A program made the translations under genes and the position numbers. The notes beneath the pieces were generated by a model. It was not told the origin of the DNA. It searched no databases and saw nothing but the letters and a program-made list of their open reading frames with translations. Below, piece after piece: positions 50,701-63,372 of a stretch of 64,000 nucleotides of DNA. The stretch comes from Oasisia sp. SBJ-2009 (Eukaryota > Annelida > Polychaeta > Sabellida > Siboglinidae): the NCBI GenBank assembly GCA_964017155.1, contig OZ024865.1, positions 21,117,402-21,181,401 of the forward strand. Reading direction: 5' to 3'. Each line of letters opens with the position of its first letter. Position 1 is the first letter of the stretch.

Positions 50701-53419
50701 CGGGTACACCCGGACACACGGAGACACACGGGATCACACGCAGACACATGCGAACAAACGATGACAGACGAGAACATACGCAGACACACGCGTACACACG
50801 CGAACACATGCGAACACACGCGAACACACGCGAACACACGCGAACACTTATGGACACACGAGGTAACACGGGACGCAATCGAACACACGCGGATACACGC
50901 GAAACACCCGCGAACAAACGCGTGCACACGTGGACACACGCGGACACACGCGGACACACGCGGACACACGCGGACACACGCGAAAACCTTTGCAAACACG
51001 CGGACACACTGGACACACGCGGACAGACGGGACCACGCGCAGACACACGCGGTGACAAGCATACATGCGCTGACACATACGAACACACGCGGACTCAAGT
51101 TGTTACACGCAGACACACTCGGTTACAGGTGGACACACCCGATCACACGTTCACACAAGCGGACACACGCTGACACACGCGGGCACATGCGTTCGCACGT
51201 GGGCAAACGCGGACAAACGCGGATAAATGCGGGTACACGTGTTTACACGCGGCACACTTGGAAACACCCGTTCACACGTGGACACACGCGAACACACGCG
51301 GGCACACATGGACAAAGGCGGACACACTGGACACACGCGGGCAGACAGGGACACATGCTGACACACGCGGTCACACGTGAACACCCATGGACACACGCGG
51401 TAACACAGGAGACACGCGAACACACGCAGACACACGCAAACACACGCGTACACACACGGGCACACGTGGAAACACTCTCGCTCTCTCGCTCTCTCTCCCT
51501 CTCTCGCTCTCTATCTCGCTCTCTCGCTCTTTCCCTCTCTCCCTCTCCCCTCTCTCCCTCTCTCCCTCTCTCCCTCTCTCCCCCTCTCCCCTTCTCCCCC
51601 TCTCCCCCACTGGACACTCGCGGACAGACGGGTACACGCGCAGACACACGCGGTGACACGCGGACATGCGCGGACACATTCGAACACACGCGGACTCAAG
51701 TGGTTTCACGCAGACCCACTCGGTTGCACGTGGACACAACATAACACACTTTCACACACGCGGACACACGCTGACACACGCGGACACACGCGGTCGCACG
51801 CGGACACACTGAACATACGCGGACAGAAGGGAACAAGTGCAGACACACGGGGATACATGTGGACACACACAGTCACACGCGAACACTTATGGACACACGA
51901 GGTAACACGGGACACAAGCGAACACACGAGGATACACGCGAAACACACGCGGACAAACGCGTGCATATGTGTACACACGCGGACACACGCGGACACGCGG
52001 TGACACTCGAACATACCCGGACACATACGAACACACGCTGACATACATGGTTACACGCGGACACACTCAGTCACACGAGGACACACGAGGACACACGGGG
52101 ACACACGCGGACACAAACGGATACGCGCGGGTACACCCGGACACACGGAGACACACGGGATCACACGCAGACACATGCGAACAAACGATGACAGACGAGA
52201 ACATACGCAGACACACGCGTACACACGCGAACACATGCGAACACACGCGAACACACGCGAACACACGCGAACACTTATGGACACACGAGGTAACACGGGA
52301 CGCAATCGAACACACGCGGATACACGCGAAACACCCGCGAACAAACGCGTGCACACGTGGACACACGCGGACACACGCGGACACACGCGGACACACGCGA
52401 AAACCTTTGCAAACACGCGGACACACTGGACACACGCGGACAGACGGGACCACGCGCAGACACACGCGGTGACAAGCATACATGCGCTGACACATACGAA
52501 CACACGCGGACTCAAGTTGTTACACGCAGACACACTCGGTTACAGGTGGACACACCCGATCACACGTTCACACAAGCGGACACACGCTGACACACGCGGG
52601 CACATGCGTTCGCACGTGGGCAAACGCGGACAAACGCGGATAAATGCGGGTACACGTGTTTACACGCGGCACACTTGGAAACACCCGTTCACACGTGGAC
52701 ACACGCGAACACACGCGGGCACACATGGACAAAGGCGGACACACTGGACACACGCGGGCAGACAGGGACACATGCTGACACACGCGGTCACACGTGAACA
52801 CCCATGGACACACGCGGTAACACAGGAGACACGCGAACACACGCAGACACACGCAAACACACGCGTACACACACGGGCACACGTGGAAACACTCTCGCTC
52901 TCTCGCTCTCTCTCCCTCTCTCGCTCTCTATCTCGCTCTCTCGCTCTTTCCCTCTCTCCCTCTCCCCTCTCTCCCTCTCTCCCTCTCTCCCTCTCTCCCT
53001 CTCTCCCCCTCTCCCCTTCTCCCCCTCTCCCCCACTGGACACTCGCGGACAGACGGGTACACGCGCAGACACACGCGGTGACACGCGGACATGCGCGGAC
53101 ACATTCGAACACACGCGGACTCAAGTGGTTTCACGCAGACCCACTCGGTTGCACGTGGACACAACATAACACACTTTCACACACGCGGACACACGCTGAC
53201 ACACGCGGACACACGCGGTCGCACGCGGACACACTGAACATACGCGGACAGAAGGGAACAAGTGCAGACACACGGGGATACATGTGGACACACACAGTCA
53301 CACGCGAACACTTATGGACACACGAGGTAACACGGGACACAAGCGAACACACGCGGATACACGCGAAACACACGCGGACAAACGCGTGCATATGTGTACA
53401 CACGCGGACACACGCGGAC
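47734..53419 (-). repeat. Four tandem higher-order units of about 1.42 kb
   Basis: Units start at 47734, 49161, 50568 and 51995 (spacings 1427, 1407 and 1427; the last is about 1425 long). Identity is very high; only a handful of substitutions were seen, for example GGGTACGCG against GGATACGCG in unit 1. The size steps of 10 bp come from 5, 3, 5 and 4 pure decamers in one run per unit. Each unit holds one CT-rich tract of about 135-145 bp (48641, 50048, 51475 and 52892). Confidence 0.95.
48641..48776. repeat. Polypyrimidine CTCTCGCTCT tract of unit 1
   Basis: Almost pure C/T on the plus strand, from CTCTCGCTCT to CCCCCTCTCCCCC. The same tract recurs at 50048-50183, 51475-51610 and 52892-53035, the last one slightly longer. 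Such tracts can form triplex (H-DNA) structures. Confidence 0.93.
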
Positions 53420-55951
53420 ACGCGCGAACGCACGCGGACACACGCGAACACATTTGCAAACCCGCGGACACACGAGGAAACACGCGGACACTCGCGGACA
53501 CACGCGGAAACACGCGCACACGCTCGGACACACGCGGTCACTCGCGAACACTTATGGACATATGCGGTAACAAGGGACTCACACGAACACACGCGAACAC
53601 ACGCGAACACACGGGGACCCACGAAGGGACACGCGAACATACACGGGCACACGTGGACACACGCGGACACACCGGATTACGCGGATATACGAACACATGC
53701 GGACACGTGTGGTTACACGCGGACACACACGGCCACACGGGGACAAACGACGAAACACACGAATACACAGGGACACACGCGGACACACGCGGTGACTCGC
53801 AGACACACACGAAAACACGAGGAAACACGCTGCCACACGTGGACATATGAAATCATGCGGACACTCGCGGGAAACGCGGGCACACGTGGACACTCGTGGA
53901 CACAAGGGAACAAAAGCGGACATTCTTGCACACAAGCGGACACAGGCGAACACATGTGGAAACACGCGGACACATTGGAGACACGCGGACAGACGGGGTA
54001 ACACGTGGATATACGAGGACTCATACGAACTAACGTGGACACCCGTGGTTACACGCGGACACACTCGGACACACGCGGACACACGCGGTGACACGTTAGT
54101 CATACACGGACTCATACGAACCGACGGGTACACACGTGGACAAACGCGAACACACGCGCTCACATGCGTAAAAACGCGAAGACACTCGGGCACACGCGGA
54201 CACTCGCGGATACACTGGACACCCGCGAGTACCCGCAGTGACACCCGAAAGCACACGAAAAGACGCGACCACACATGGAGACAAACGAAAACACGCGAAC
54301 AAACGTGTTCACATGATGATACACTCGGGCACACGCGGACACTTGAACACTCGCGGAGAAACGCTGTGACAGGCGGATACACAAGAAAACGCGGAGACAC
54401 ACGCGATCACACACGGACACACCCGAACACACGGGAACACAGGAAGACACACGCGGACACACGCGGGCACTCGCAGCCGCACGTGAACATAAGCGGACAC
54501 ACTCGAACACTCGCGCGAAAACACGTGGGAACAGGCGGACACACGAGAAAATAGTCGGGAGCCTGGGGACACGCTGGACATAAGCGGACAGACGGGGTCT
54601 CACGCGAACAGACGCGATGACACGTTAGTCATATACGAATTCATACGAACAAATGCATACAAAGCGGAAAAATGTGAAAACACGCGCTCACACGCGGACA
54701 AAAGCGAACACACGCGGGCACACGCGGACACACGCTAACACTTGCTAAAAACCGCCAACACACGCGGACACATTGGACACACGCTGTGACACGCGCACAT
54801 ACATGGAAAATACGAACACACGCGGACATACATGGTTACACCTGGACATCTTCGCTCACACGCGAACACACGCAAACACACCCGGAAACACGTGGACACA
54901 CGCGGACACATGTGGACACAGGAGGTATCACGGGACACACGCGGAAACACGCTCACACGCGAGGACACCCGCGAAAACATTTGAAAACACGCGTACACAT
55001 TGGACACACGCAGACAGATGGGGACACAAACGGACAAACGGGGTGACATATACAAAAACAAGCGGACATATGTGGTTACACGCGGACACACTCGGTCACA
55101 CGCGAACACACGCGGACACACCCGGACACTCGTGGTAACAAACGGACACAAGCGGACTCGCGCGGAAAGACGCGGTCACACGCGAACACTTATGGATACC
55201 CGAGGTAACACGGGACACACGAGAACACACGCGGACAAACGCATTGACACGCGGACACACACGAAAACACTCTGGCACACCCGGACACATGCGGATACGC
55301 GCTGGTACACACTGAAACACGTGGAGAGACGGGAACACACGCAGACACACGCTAACAAACGCGAACACACGCGGAAACAAGCGTACACACGCAGGAACTC
55401 GCGAATATACGCGGGCACACGTGGATACACGCGAACACACTGGACACACGCGGACATACGGGAACACACGCAGACACACACGAACACCCGGGAACACACG
55501 GGGCACACGTGGATACACGCTGATACACGCAAACACTTATGTATATATGCGGTAACACGGGAGTGACGGGACGCACGAGAACACACACGTAAACACGCGA
55601 TCACACGCGGACACAAACGAACACACGCGGATACACGCAGAAAAACGCGGACACACGCGGGTACACGCGGACACACGCGGACAGACGGGAACACAAGCAG
55701 ACACACGCGAACACACGCGAACACACGCGGTTTCACGAGGATACCCGCGGACACACGCGAACACACTGGGGCACACGTGGATACATACACACATACGCGG
55801 ACACACCCGGACACACGCGGTAACACGGGACACACGCGGACAGACGGGAACACACGCAAGCACACGCGGACACACGCGGATAAACGTAGACACACGCGGT
55901 GACATGCGGACGCTCGCGGACACACGCGGACACACGCGGATAAACGCGGGT

Positions 55952-58107
55952 ACACGTGCTTACACGCGGCCACACTCGGTCACACGCTGACACAAGCGGG
56001 CACAAACAGACACACTCGGACACACGCGAACACAATTTGGAACACTAGGATACATGCTGACATACGCTGGCACACGCGGACACTCGCGAACACTCGCAAA
56101 CAAACGCTGAAACAAGCGTACACTCGGAGACACACGCGAACACACGGGATCACACCGGGGCACACGTGGACACACGCTAAAAGATATACGCGGAAACACG
56201 TGACACAGGAAAACACACGCGGACTCACGCGGACAAACGAGGATACGCGCTGGTACACGCGGACACACGTGGACAGTCGGGAACACACGCAGACACACGA
56301 GAACACACGCGGGCACACGCGTGCACACGCGAACAATAATGGATACACGCGGTAGCGCGGGACACAGACTAACACACTCGGATACACGCGGTCTCACGCG
56401 GACATAAACGAACACACGTGTATACTCGCGTTAAGACGTGGACACACATGAACACAAGCGGGAACACGTGGACACACGCGGACACATTGGACACAAGCGG
56501 ACACACGGGAACACACGCAGACACTCGAGGAAACACGCGGACAAACGAAGTCACACGCGAACTTACACGGGCACACGTGGACATAATCGGACACACTGGG
56601 AACACGCGGACAGACGGTAACATACCACACACACGCGGACACACGCGAACATTTATGGATACCCGCGGAAACAGTGGACACACGAGAACACACGCGCACA
56701 AAGGCGGTCACACGCGGACACACACGAAAACACGCGGACACAGATGTACACATGCGGATACGAGCTGGTTCACCCGGACACACATGGACAGAGTGAAACA
56801 CACGCGAACACACGCGAACACACGCGAACACACGCGGAAATACGGGGAAACACGAAGGCACACGTGAATATGACACAAGAACACACGCACACATCTGCGG
56901 ACGCTCGCGGACACAAGCGGACACACGCGGATAAACGCGGTTACACGTGGTTGCGCGCGGAAACACTCGGTCGGACGCGGACAAACGCGGACACACGCGG
57001 ACACACGCGTACACACGGGGACACACGCGGACACACGCGGAAACACGCGGACACACGCGGACACACGCGGTCACACGCGGACACACACGAACACACGTTG
57101 ACGCACGCGTTCACACGTGCACCCACGGGAACACACGCGGCAAATATGGACACAGGAGGACACACTGGACCCACGCGGACAGACGGGAACACGCGCAGAC
57201 ACACGCGGATACACGCGGATACACGCGGATACACGCGGACACGCGTGGACACACGCGGACACACGCGGACACACGTGTTTACATTCGGACACCCACGGTC
57301 ACACGCGGACGCCCGCGGACACACGCGAACGTACGTGGATACACGCGGATACACGCAGACACACGCGGACACCATGGGAGACATGTGGATACACGCGGAC
57401 ACACGCGGACACACGCGTATACACGAAGACACACGTGGACACACGGCGATCACACATGGACACCTGCGCACATAAACGGGCACACGAGGACACACTCGAA
57501 CAATTGCGAACAAACGCGGAAACATAGGGACACACGCAGGAACACGGGAACATACGCGGGCACGCGTGGACACACGGGAATACCCTGGACACACTCGGAC
57601 AGACGGGAACACACGCAGACACACGCGATCAAACAAGGACACGCGGATACACGCGAACACACGCGGACAAACGCGTGCACACATGGAAACACGCGGACAC
57701 ACGCGAACACACGCGGACACACGCGAACACACGCGGACACACGCGAACACATTTGAAAACACGCGGACACTCTGGACACACGCGGGCAGACTGGACCACG
57801 CGCAGACACACGTGGTGACAAGCAGATATGAGCGGACACATAGGAACACACGCGGACTCAAGTGGTTAGACGCAGACCCACTCGGTTGCACGTGGACACA
57901 CCCGAACACACGTTCACAGAAGCGGACACACGCTGACACACGCGGGCACACGCGGTCGCACGCGGACTCACGCGGACAAACGCGGATAAATACGGGTACA
58001 CGTGTTTATACGAGGACACAGGTGGAACAAACGCAGACACACGCGAACACACGGGAACGCACGGGGGCACACGTGGATTCACGCGGATACACGCGAACAC
58101 TGATGGG
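55952..58107 (-). repeat. Large direct segmental duplication, copy 2
   Basis: Matches 35535-38107, with about 380 bp missing near 57620. Its right end GAACACTGATGGGT is where the Gypsy element inserted; the uninterrupted sequence is kept in copy 1 at about 38091-38107. Confidence 0.85.
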
Positions 58108-58251
58108 TGTGACAGATGGACTATGGTGCTGCCACCTGCTGGACTGCAATAACGTTGAGTTGTTACTTTTGCCATTTTGGAGTAATAAAACTGTTTCCGT
58201 TGTGTTACACATTTGATCGACACGTGCTGTTATAAATCACACAACATTACA
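58108..58251 (+). mobile_element. 5' LTR of Ty3/Gypsy element
   Basis: Starts TGTGACAG next to satellite and ends TTACA just before the primer site, 144 bp long. It contains AATAAA (58184-58189). No second LTR is found downstream in the window, so the ends are inferred from the satellite border and the primer-binding site rather than from an LTR pair. Confidence 0.65.
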
Positions 58252-58268
58252 TGGTGTCAGCAAGTCGG
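58252..58268 (+). promoter_or_regulatory. tRNA-Leu-like primer-binding site
   Basis: TGGTGTCAGCAAGTCGG begins with TGG, the complement of the CCA end, and matches the 3' end of animal tRNA-Leu (..TGACACCA) with one extra base and a mismatch further in. It sits immediately after the proposed LTR end and before gag. Confidence 0.6.
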
Positions 58269-58282
58269 TATGAATCCACAGC

Positions 58283-61200
58283 ATGGAGTTCAAACCGCCA
58301 GCCACGGTATCGTTTAATACCGGCACTACTGCCGAAACTTGGCGTCGCTGGGAGCAGCAATTTCGAATTTATTTCGAAGCAGCGGAACTAGCAACGAAAC
58401 CGCCGAAAACACAGGTAGCTATCCTACTGCATTGTGCAGGCCCCGAAACACAGGACATATTTGCCAACTTTGTCTTTGCAAACACCGCTGATGATAAAGA
58501 TACAAATTGGGAGCATGTCCTGAAAAAGTTCAAAAACCTACTGTGAACCACGGAAGAATGAGGTATTTGAACGGTATAAATTCTGGCAGCGCGACCAACG
58601 TCAAGGGGAGAACATTGATCAGTGGGTTAATGATCTACGGTTACTACTGTCAACCTGCGAATATGGACAGCAGAAAGAAAGCAGTCTAAGAGATCGTATC
58701 GTGTTTGGAGTAGCGGACATTCGTGTAAAAGAAAGACTACTCCGAGAAAGTGATTTGACGCTAGAAAAAGCACTATATATCTGCCACGCAGCAGAAGCAA
58801 GCAAAGAACAGATGAAAGTAATGGCAAGCGACAGCAAGTGTCATGAAGTGAACACCATCAACAAATCCAAAGATATGTCAGTGAACAGACGAAATCCAAC
58901 AAGACGTGGATTCAATGCAGAGGCCAGCAACGTGTCTAACCACCACTCTACAAAAGGCGGCAGCTGTGCGTATTGCGGAAGCAAACACCCGCCACGCAAA
59001 TGCCCTGCGTATGGTGTTATCTGCTCGAAATGCAAAGGCAGAAACCATTTCGCCAAAGTCTGTAAAGGGGGTGGATTCAGGAAGAAAGTCTACCAGCTAG
59101 AGCCAGATCATCCTGATGATAATGGCTATCTCTTTGTGACAGTCAAAGAAAGCAAAGCCACAAAGACAGAAAAGAAATGGCAAGCAGTGATACGTGTGAA
59201 TGGTCACAGAGTAAACTTCAAGCTAGACACTGGTAGTGAGGCAAATGTGCTACCAGCCACAGTGTACAAGCAGATGAAGTCGGTCAAGCTGGAGAAAACT
59301 AAGACTTTGTTGTATGCGTTTGGCGAAAATCAAGTGGTCCCACTAGGAACAGTCAAGCTCGACTGCACCACTGAAAAGGGACACAAGGAAAATCTGTTGT
59401 TCTACGTGACAAGCAACACAGATGTGCCAATACTGGGCAGCAAAGCATGCAATGACATGAATCTGGTCAAGCGTGTGTACGCATGCCAGCCAAGGCAAAG
59501 CTCTTCTAAGACCAAAGAAGAAATGAAGCAGAATTACAGAGATGTATTCACGGGTGTGGGGCAGTACGAGAAGCGATATTACATGCAACTAAACCCAGAT
59601 GTGAAAGGAGTGATTCAGCCCCCACGGAAAATTCCGTATGCCACACAACCGAAACTGAAGGTAGTGCTCGACAAGCTGAAAGATCCGAACATCATAGCCG
59701 ATGTTGTCAAGCCTACTGAATGGGTTAGCAACCTAGTCATAGTCGAAAAGAAATCAGGAGCTCTTAGACTATGTCTCGATCCTCGACCACTAAACGCAGC
59801 AATCAAGCGAGAGCGGCACGTCATACCAACCCCAGTTGACGTGCAAGCCCAGCTCTCTGGCAAGAAAGTCTTCACGGTGGTCGACATGAAGGATGGCTAC
59901 TGGCATGTCAAGCTAAGTGACGAGTCATCCTACTTCTGCACCTTCAACACACCATGGGGAAGGAAACGCTTTCTTAGAATGCCCTTTGGGATCTCATCAG
60001 CCAGTGAGATAATGCAGAAGAGAAACGAAGAGACATTTGGCGACATTCAAGGAGTTCACGTGATTGCCGATGACTTGATCATTGCAGCAACAGATGATCA
60101 GGAGCACGACATCATCCTGAACAGAGTGCTACAGCGAGCACGTGACAAAGGAGTCAAGTTCAACAGTGACAACATTTAATTCAAGATCAGTGAGGTCGAA
60201 TACATGGGCAACCTTGTTTCATCTGAGGGCCTGAAGCCAGACCCCAAGAAAATAGAGGCAATCTTCAATATGCCCAGGCCAACGGATGTCACCTCACTGC
60301 AGCGCCTGCTTGGTATGGTCAAGTACCTGGCACAGTACATTCCCAATGAGTCAGCAATCACCCAACCACTGAGGGAACTACTAAAGAAAGATGCAGAATG
60401 GGCATGGCATCCAGAGCACGATAAAGCGCTTGACAATCTCAAAGCTGTGCTAACCAGCAAACCAGCACTTGCCTTCTATGATGTCAGACAGCCAGTCACC
60501 ATTCAAGCTGACGCATCGCAATCAGGCTTAGGCTCATGTATACTGCAGAAAGGAAAACCCGTTGCGTATGCATCTCGTGCCATGACGCAAGCGGAGCAAA
60601 ACTATGCTCAGATTGAAAAGGAGATGTTGGCAATCTGCTTCGCGACATCAAAATTCCATCAGTACGTGTATGGCAAGTCTGCGGTCAGTGTGCAAACTGA
60701 TCATAAACCGCTCGAAAGTATCCTGAAGAAGCCACTATGCAAGGCACCACCAAGACTACAGAGACTGATGCTGCGGCTACAACCCTATGACCTAGACGTG
60801 CATTACGTGCCAGGGAAGTACATGTATCTTGCTGATACCCTATCCCGTGCGTGTATTCCCGGTGAAGGCAACGCAGAGATGGAAGAGGAATTGAGCAGAG
60901 TAGTTCACAGTCCTGTGCTCAACATCCCGGTCAGTGCGAACAAACTGTCTGAGATACGTCAAGCAACTGAACAAGATCCAACGTTGACAAAAGTCAGGAA
61001 TCTCATCATGACAGGATGGCCAAAATCCAGGAAAAGCGTTCCGCCTGAAGTGCAAAGCTTGTGGAACATCAGAGACGAACTCCACGTAGCAGAAGGCATC
61101 ATATTCGTTGGTGAAAGGGTGTTGATCCCAGCTACACTTCGTCAGCGTATATTACGTCTCATCCACGAAAGTCACATGGGAGCGGAGAAATGCAAAGCAC

Positions 61201-61784
61201 GTGCACGAACTGTCATGTATTGGCCTGGGATGTCTAAGGACATCGAAAATGAAGTCTCCAAATGTTCAGTGTGCATGAAACATCAGAAAAACCTGCAATG
61301 AGAGCCTATGATACCGCATGTCATTCCTGATGGAAGATGGCAGAAGCTAGCCATGGATATCATGACATACCATGAACGCGACTTTCTGGTAGTAGTGGAC
61401 TACTACTCGAAATACCCAGAGCTGTCACAGCTACCGGACAAGACAGCCAGCACAATCATCACACACACGAAAAGCATTTGTGCCCGACATGGGATTCCAG
61501 AAGAAATCGTGAGTGATAACATGCCTTTCGGTAGTCGTGAGTTCAAGGACTTTGCTTATGATTGGGGTATAAAGACGACAACATCAAGCCCGACATATGC
61601 ACAGGCCAACGGGCAAGCTGAGAGGTTTGAGCAAACTCTCAAGGGATTGTTAAAGAAAGCGGACGAGGAAGGTCGTGATCCCTACCTTGCACTACTCGAA
61701 TACAGAAACACACCCATTTCTGGTCTCCAGTATACTCCGTCCCAAATGCTGATGAGCAGACTGCTTCGATCTAAGCTAAGGTAA
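58283..61784 (+). pseudogene. Gypsy gag-pol polyprotein, Mag/SURL type, broken
   Basis: Gag starts at ATG 58283 and runs to a one-base shift at about 58536-58546. The main frame then continues through two zinc knuckles (58965-59063; CX2CX3HX4C and CX2CX4HX4C), an aspartic protease with DTGS (59226-59237), a reverse transcriptase with IADD at the catalytic box (about 60063-60074), RNase H (IQADAS, VQTDHKPLES), and an integrase with an HHCC finger (HESH..CSVC), a catalytic SDN region and NGQAERFEQ. In-frame stops are TAA 60177-60179 and TGA 61299-61301. The integrase C-terminus ends abruptly at KLR-stop (61784), and no 3' LTR follows. The stops fit single C-to-T changes. Gag and pol were probably one frame. 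It lies in satellite DNA. Confidence 0.92.
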
Positions 61785-62412
61785 GGGTCGCTAGATGGCG
61801 TAAGTTGGTACATGGTTATATTTCTCTGCTCGTGTAAAATGTTTTATTTATTATCCAAATTCTACATTGATGTGTTTGACATTCGTGTAGTATTAAGACC
61901 AAAACACTTTTTATTTTGGATTCGCAGAAACTTGTCTAAAATCTACCAATTACGCCGCTGAAATTGTATATTTGTAACTTGCGGGCGACAATACAGGCCT
62001 TTTCATTGTTCGCGTCGGCATAGTCACCATACAAACGGGTAGTCCTTGTAAACTGTTTACTAACAGGCCCTCTAAGACGTTTCTTTACACCCAGAATCGC
62101 CCTGGGGGTGAAGACCTCTGAAAGTTTCATTGCACGGACACTAAACGTCTTATTACCTTGCACAGGCTTGCTGATCGCGAAGAATTAAACGATCTGTATT
62201 TAACCCTTTTATCTATTTATTTATTTAGCATTTTAACCGATTTTTTATTTTTTTATTTAGTCTTTTAATCGATTTGTATAACGTTTGTGATTACTGTTTG
62301 GTTTTTATAATTTATTAAATTTGTAGTCAATTCATAAATTAGTTTTAATAAAAATATAAATAAATAATAAATAAATATATAATAAAAAAACAAAAAAACA
62401 AAAAAGTCTGAT
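61785..62412. other. AT-rich spacer and probable LINE 5' leader
   Basis: About 630 bp with no coding features. The first part (GCTAGATGGCG near 61790) borders the truncated Gypsy element. The rest becomes strongly AT-rich with TTTATTTA-type runs up to ORF1 of the LINE. The exact 5' end of the LINE is not visible. Confidence 0.55.
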
Positions 62413-63372
62413 ATGGCTCCGTGCAAACGACACCTTAAGACAACACGACACTTGGTTTGCAATGACTGCCAGAGCTGGGTCGATTTTGCATTGTCTGGCT
62501 GCACAAAACAATGGGCAGAGACCAGAGAAGACGGATTTACTTTCCGGTGTAGGGGATGTTCGAGGGTGGAATGTCTGATGAAGGAAGTGTATAGGCTGAC
62601 AGCTGTGGTAAAGGAGATGGAGGAGAAACTCAACATGAAAATAGATAACATAGAAAATGTTGACAGGGAGAGAGTTGGGAATACTGTGACACAGAAAGAG
62701 CAGATTTGTGAAACAGAAAAACAGATCGGGGGGAGAAGGGTCAGAGATACAAGTGGTGAACAGGTAGCTGATAATACTGATGAGGAGCAACAACTGATAG
62801 GAGGCAGGAGCTACGCAGACGCAGTAGCTAAGGGGAAAGAGAGGACAGTTCGAGTGGTCATGGGGGATTCTATTGTCAGGAAGCTGGACAAGATAATAAA
62901 CAGGGGGGATGACGTGACGGTATGTCTACCAGGGGCAAAGATTGAGAATGTCACAGAAAGAGTAGGACAGGTGATGGGTAACGGCTATGGGGGATCCATT
63001 CTTGTGCACATGGGCACAAATAATGCTGAGAAGGAAGGTACAACAGCCATTATTGAAAAGTACAGAAAACTAGTCTGCACACTGAAAGGGGTACGTGTGG
63101 GGCAGATTGTGTTATCGGGAATTCTGCCGATAATGGGCAGCAGAGGAAAATACTACAAGAACTGTAGCAGAATGGCCATCAACACATTACTACATAAGTT
63201 ATGTATGGAGGAAGGAATCGGGTTTGTTGACATGTGGGCAAGCTTTGTAGAGAGAGAAGATATGTTCATGAATGACGGGCTTCATTTATCGGGAAAGGGA
63301 GCAGCAGTTCTGGGGAGTGAGTTCATAAGGTGCATAAATGAAGGCACAGGCACAGTTGAGTGTTTAAACTAG
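62413..63372 (+). CDS. LINE ORF1 protein with SGNH esterase domain
   Basis: A 319-codon open frame. Residues 16-49 carry a Cys-rich PHD/zinc-like motif (CNDC..C..CRGC). Residues about 54-85 look like a short coiled coil, followed by an acidic linker. Residues about 146-305 form an SGNH-hydrolase (esterase) domain: block I VVMGDSIVRKL with the Ser at 153, block III VHMGTNN with the Asn at about 203, and block V NDGLHLSGKG with Asp288 and His291. This combination is typical of ORF1 proteins of CR1/L2-group LINEs, where the protein binds the RNA and may act on lipids. It is intact. The stop codon TAG (63370-63372) directly follows a slippery heptamer, and ORF2 continues in the -1 frame. Confidence 0.9.
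   Translation: MAPCKRHLKTTRHLVCNDCQSWVDFALSGCTKQWAETREDGFTFRCRGCSRVECLMKEVYRLTAVVKEMEEKLNMKIDNIENVDRERVGNTVTQKEQICETEKQIGGRRVRDTSGEQVADNTDEEQQLIGGRSYADAVAKGKERTVRVVMGDSIVRKLDKIINRGDDVTVCLPGAKIENVTERVGQVMGNGYGGSILVHMGTNNAEKEGTTAIIEKYRKLVCTLKGVRVGQIVLSGILPIMGSRGKYYKNCSRMAINTLLHKLCMEEGIGFVDMWASFVEREDMFMNDGLHLSGKGAAVLGSEFIRCINEGTGTVECLN

Larger units (their letters stand above)
46528..58107 (-). repeat. Decamer satellite block 4
   Basis: An 11.6 kb block in the ACACACGCGG orientation. It includes the 1.42 kb higher-order units (47734-53419) and the second copy of the segmental duplication (55952-58107), and it ends at the Gypsy LTR. Open frames up to 608 codons are artefacts of the stop-free unit. 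Confidence 0.95.

Noticed and set aside
47734..53419. CRISPR-like array
   Set aside because: Repeat units are about 1.42 kb with no short direct repeats and unique spacers, and the context is a eukaryotic satellite.
61936..62163. 75-codon minus-strand frame
   Set aside because: Short, no domain, and lies in the AT-rich spacer next to truncated retrotransposons.
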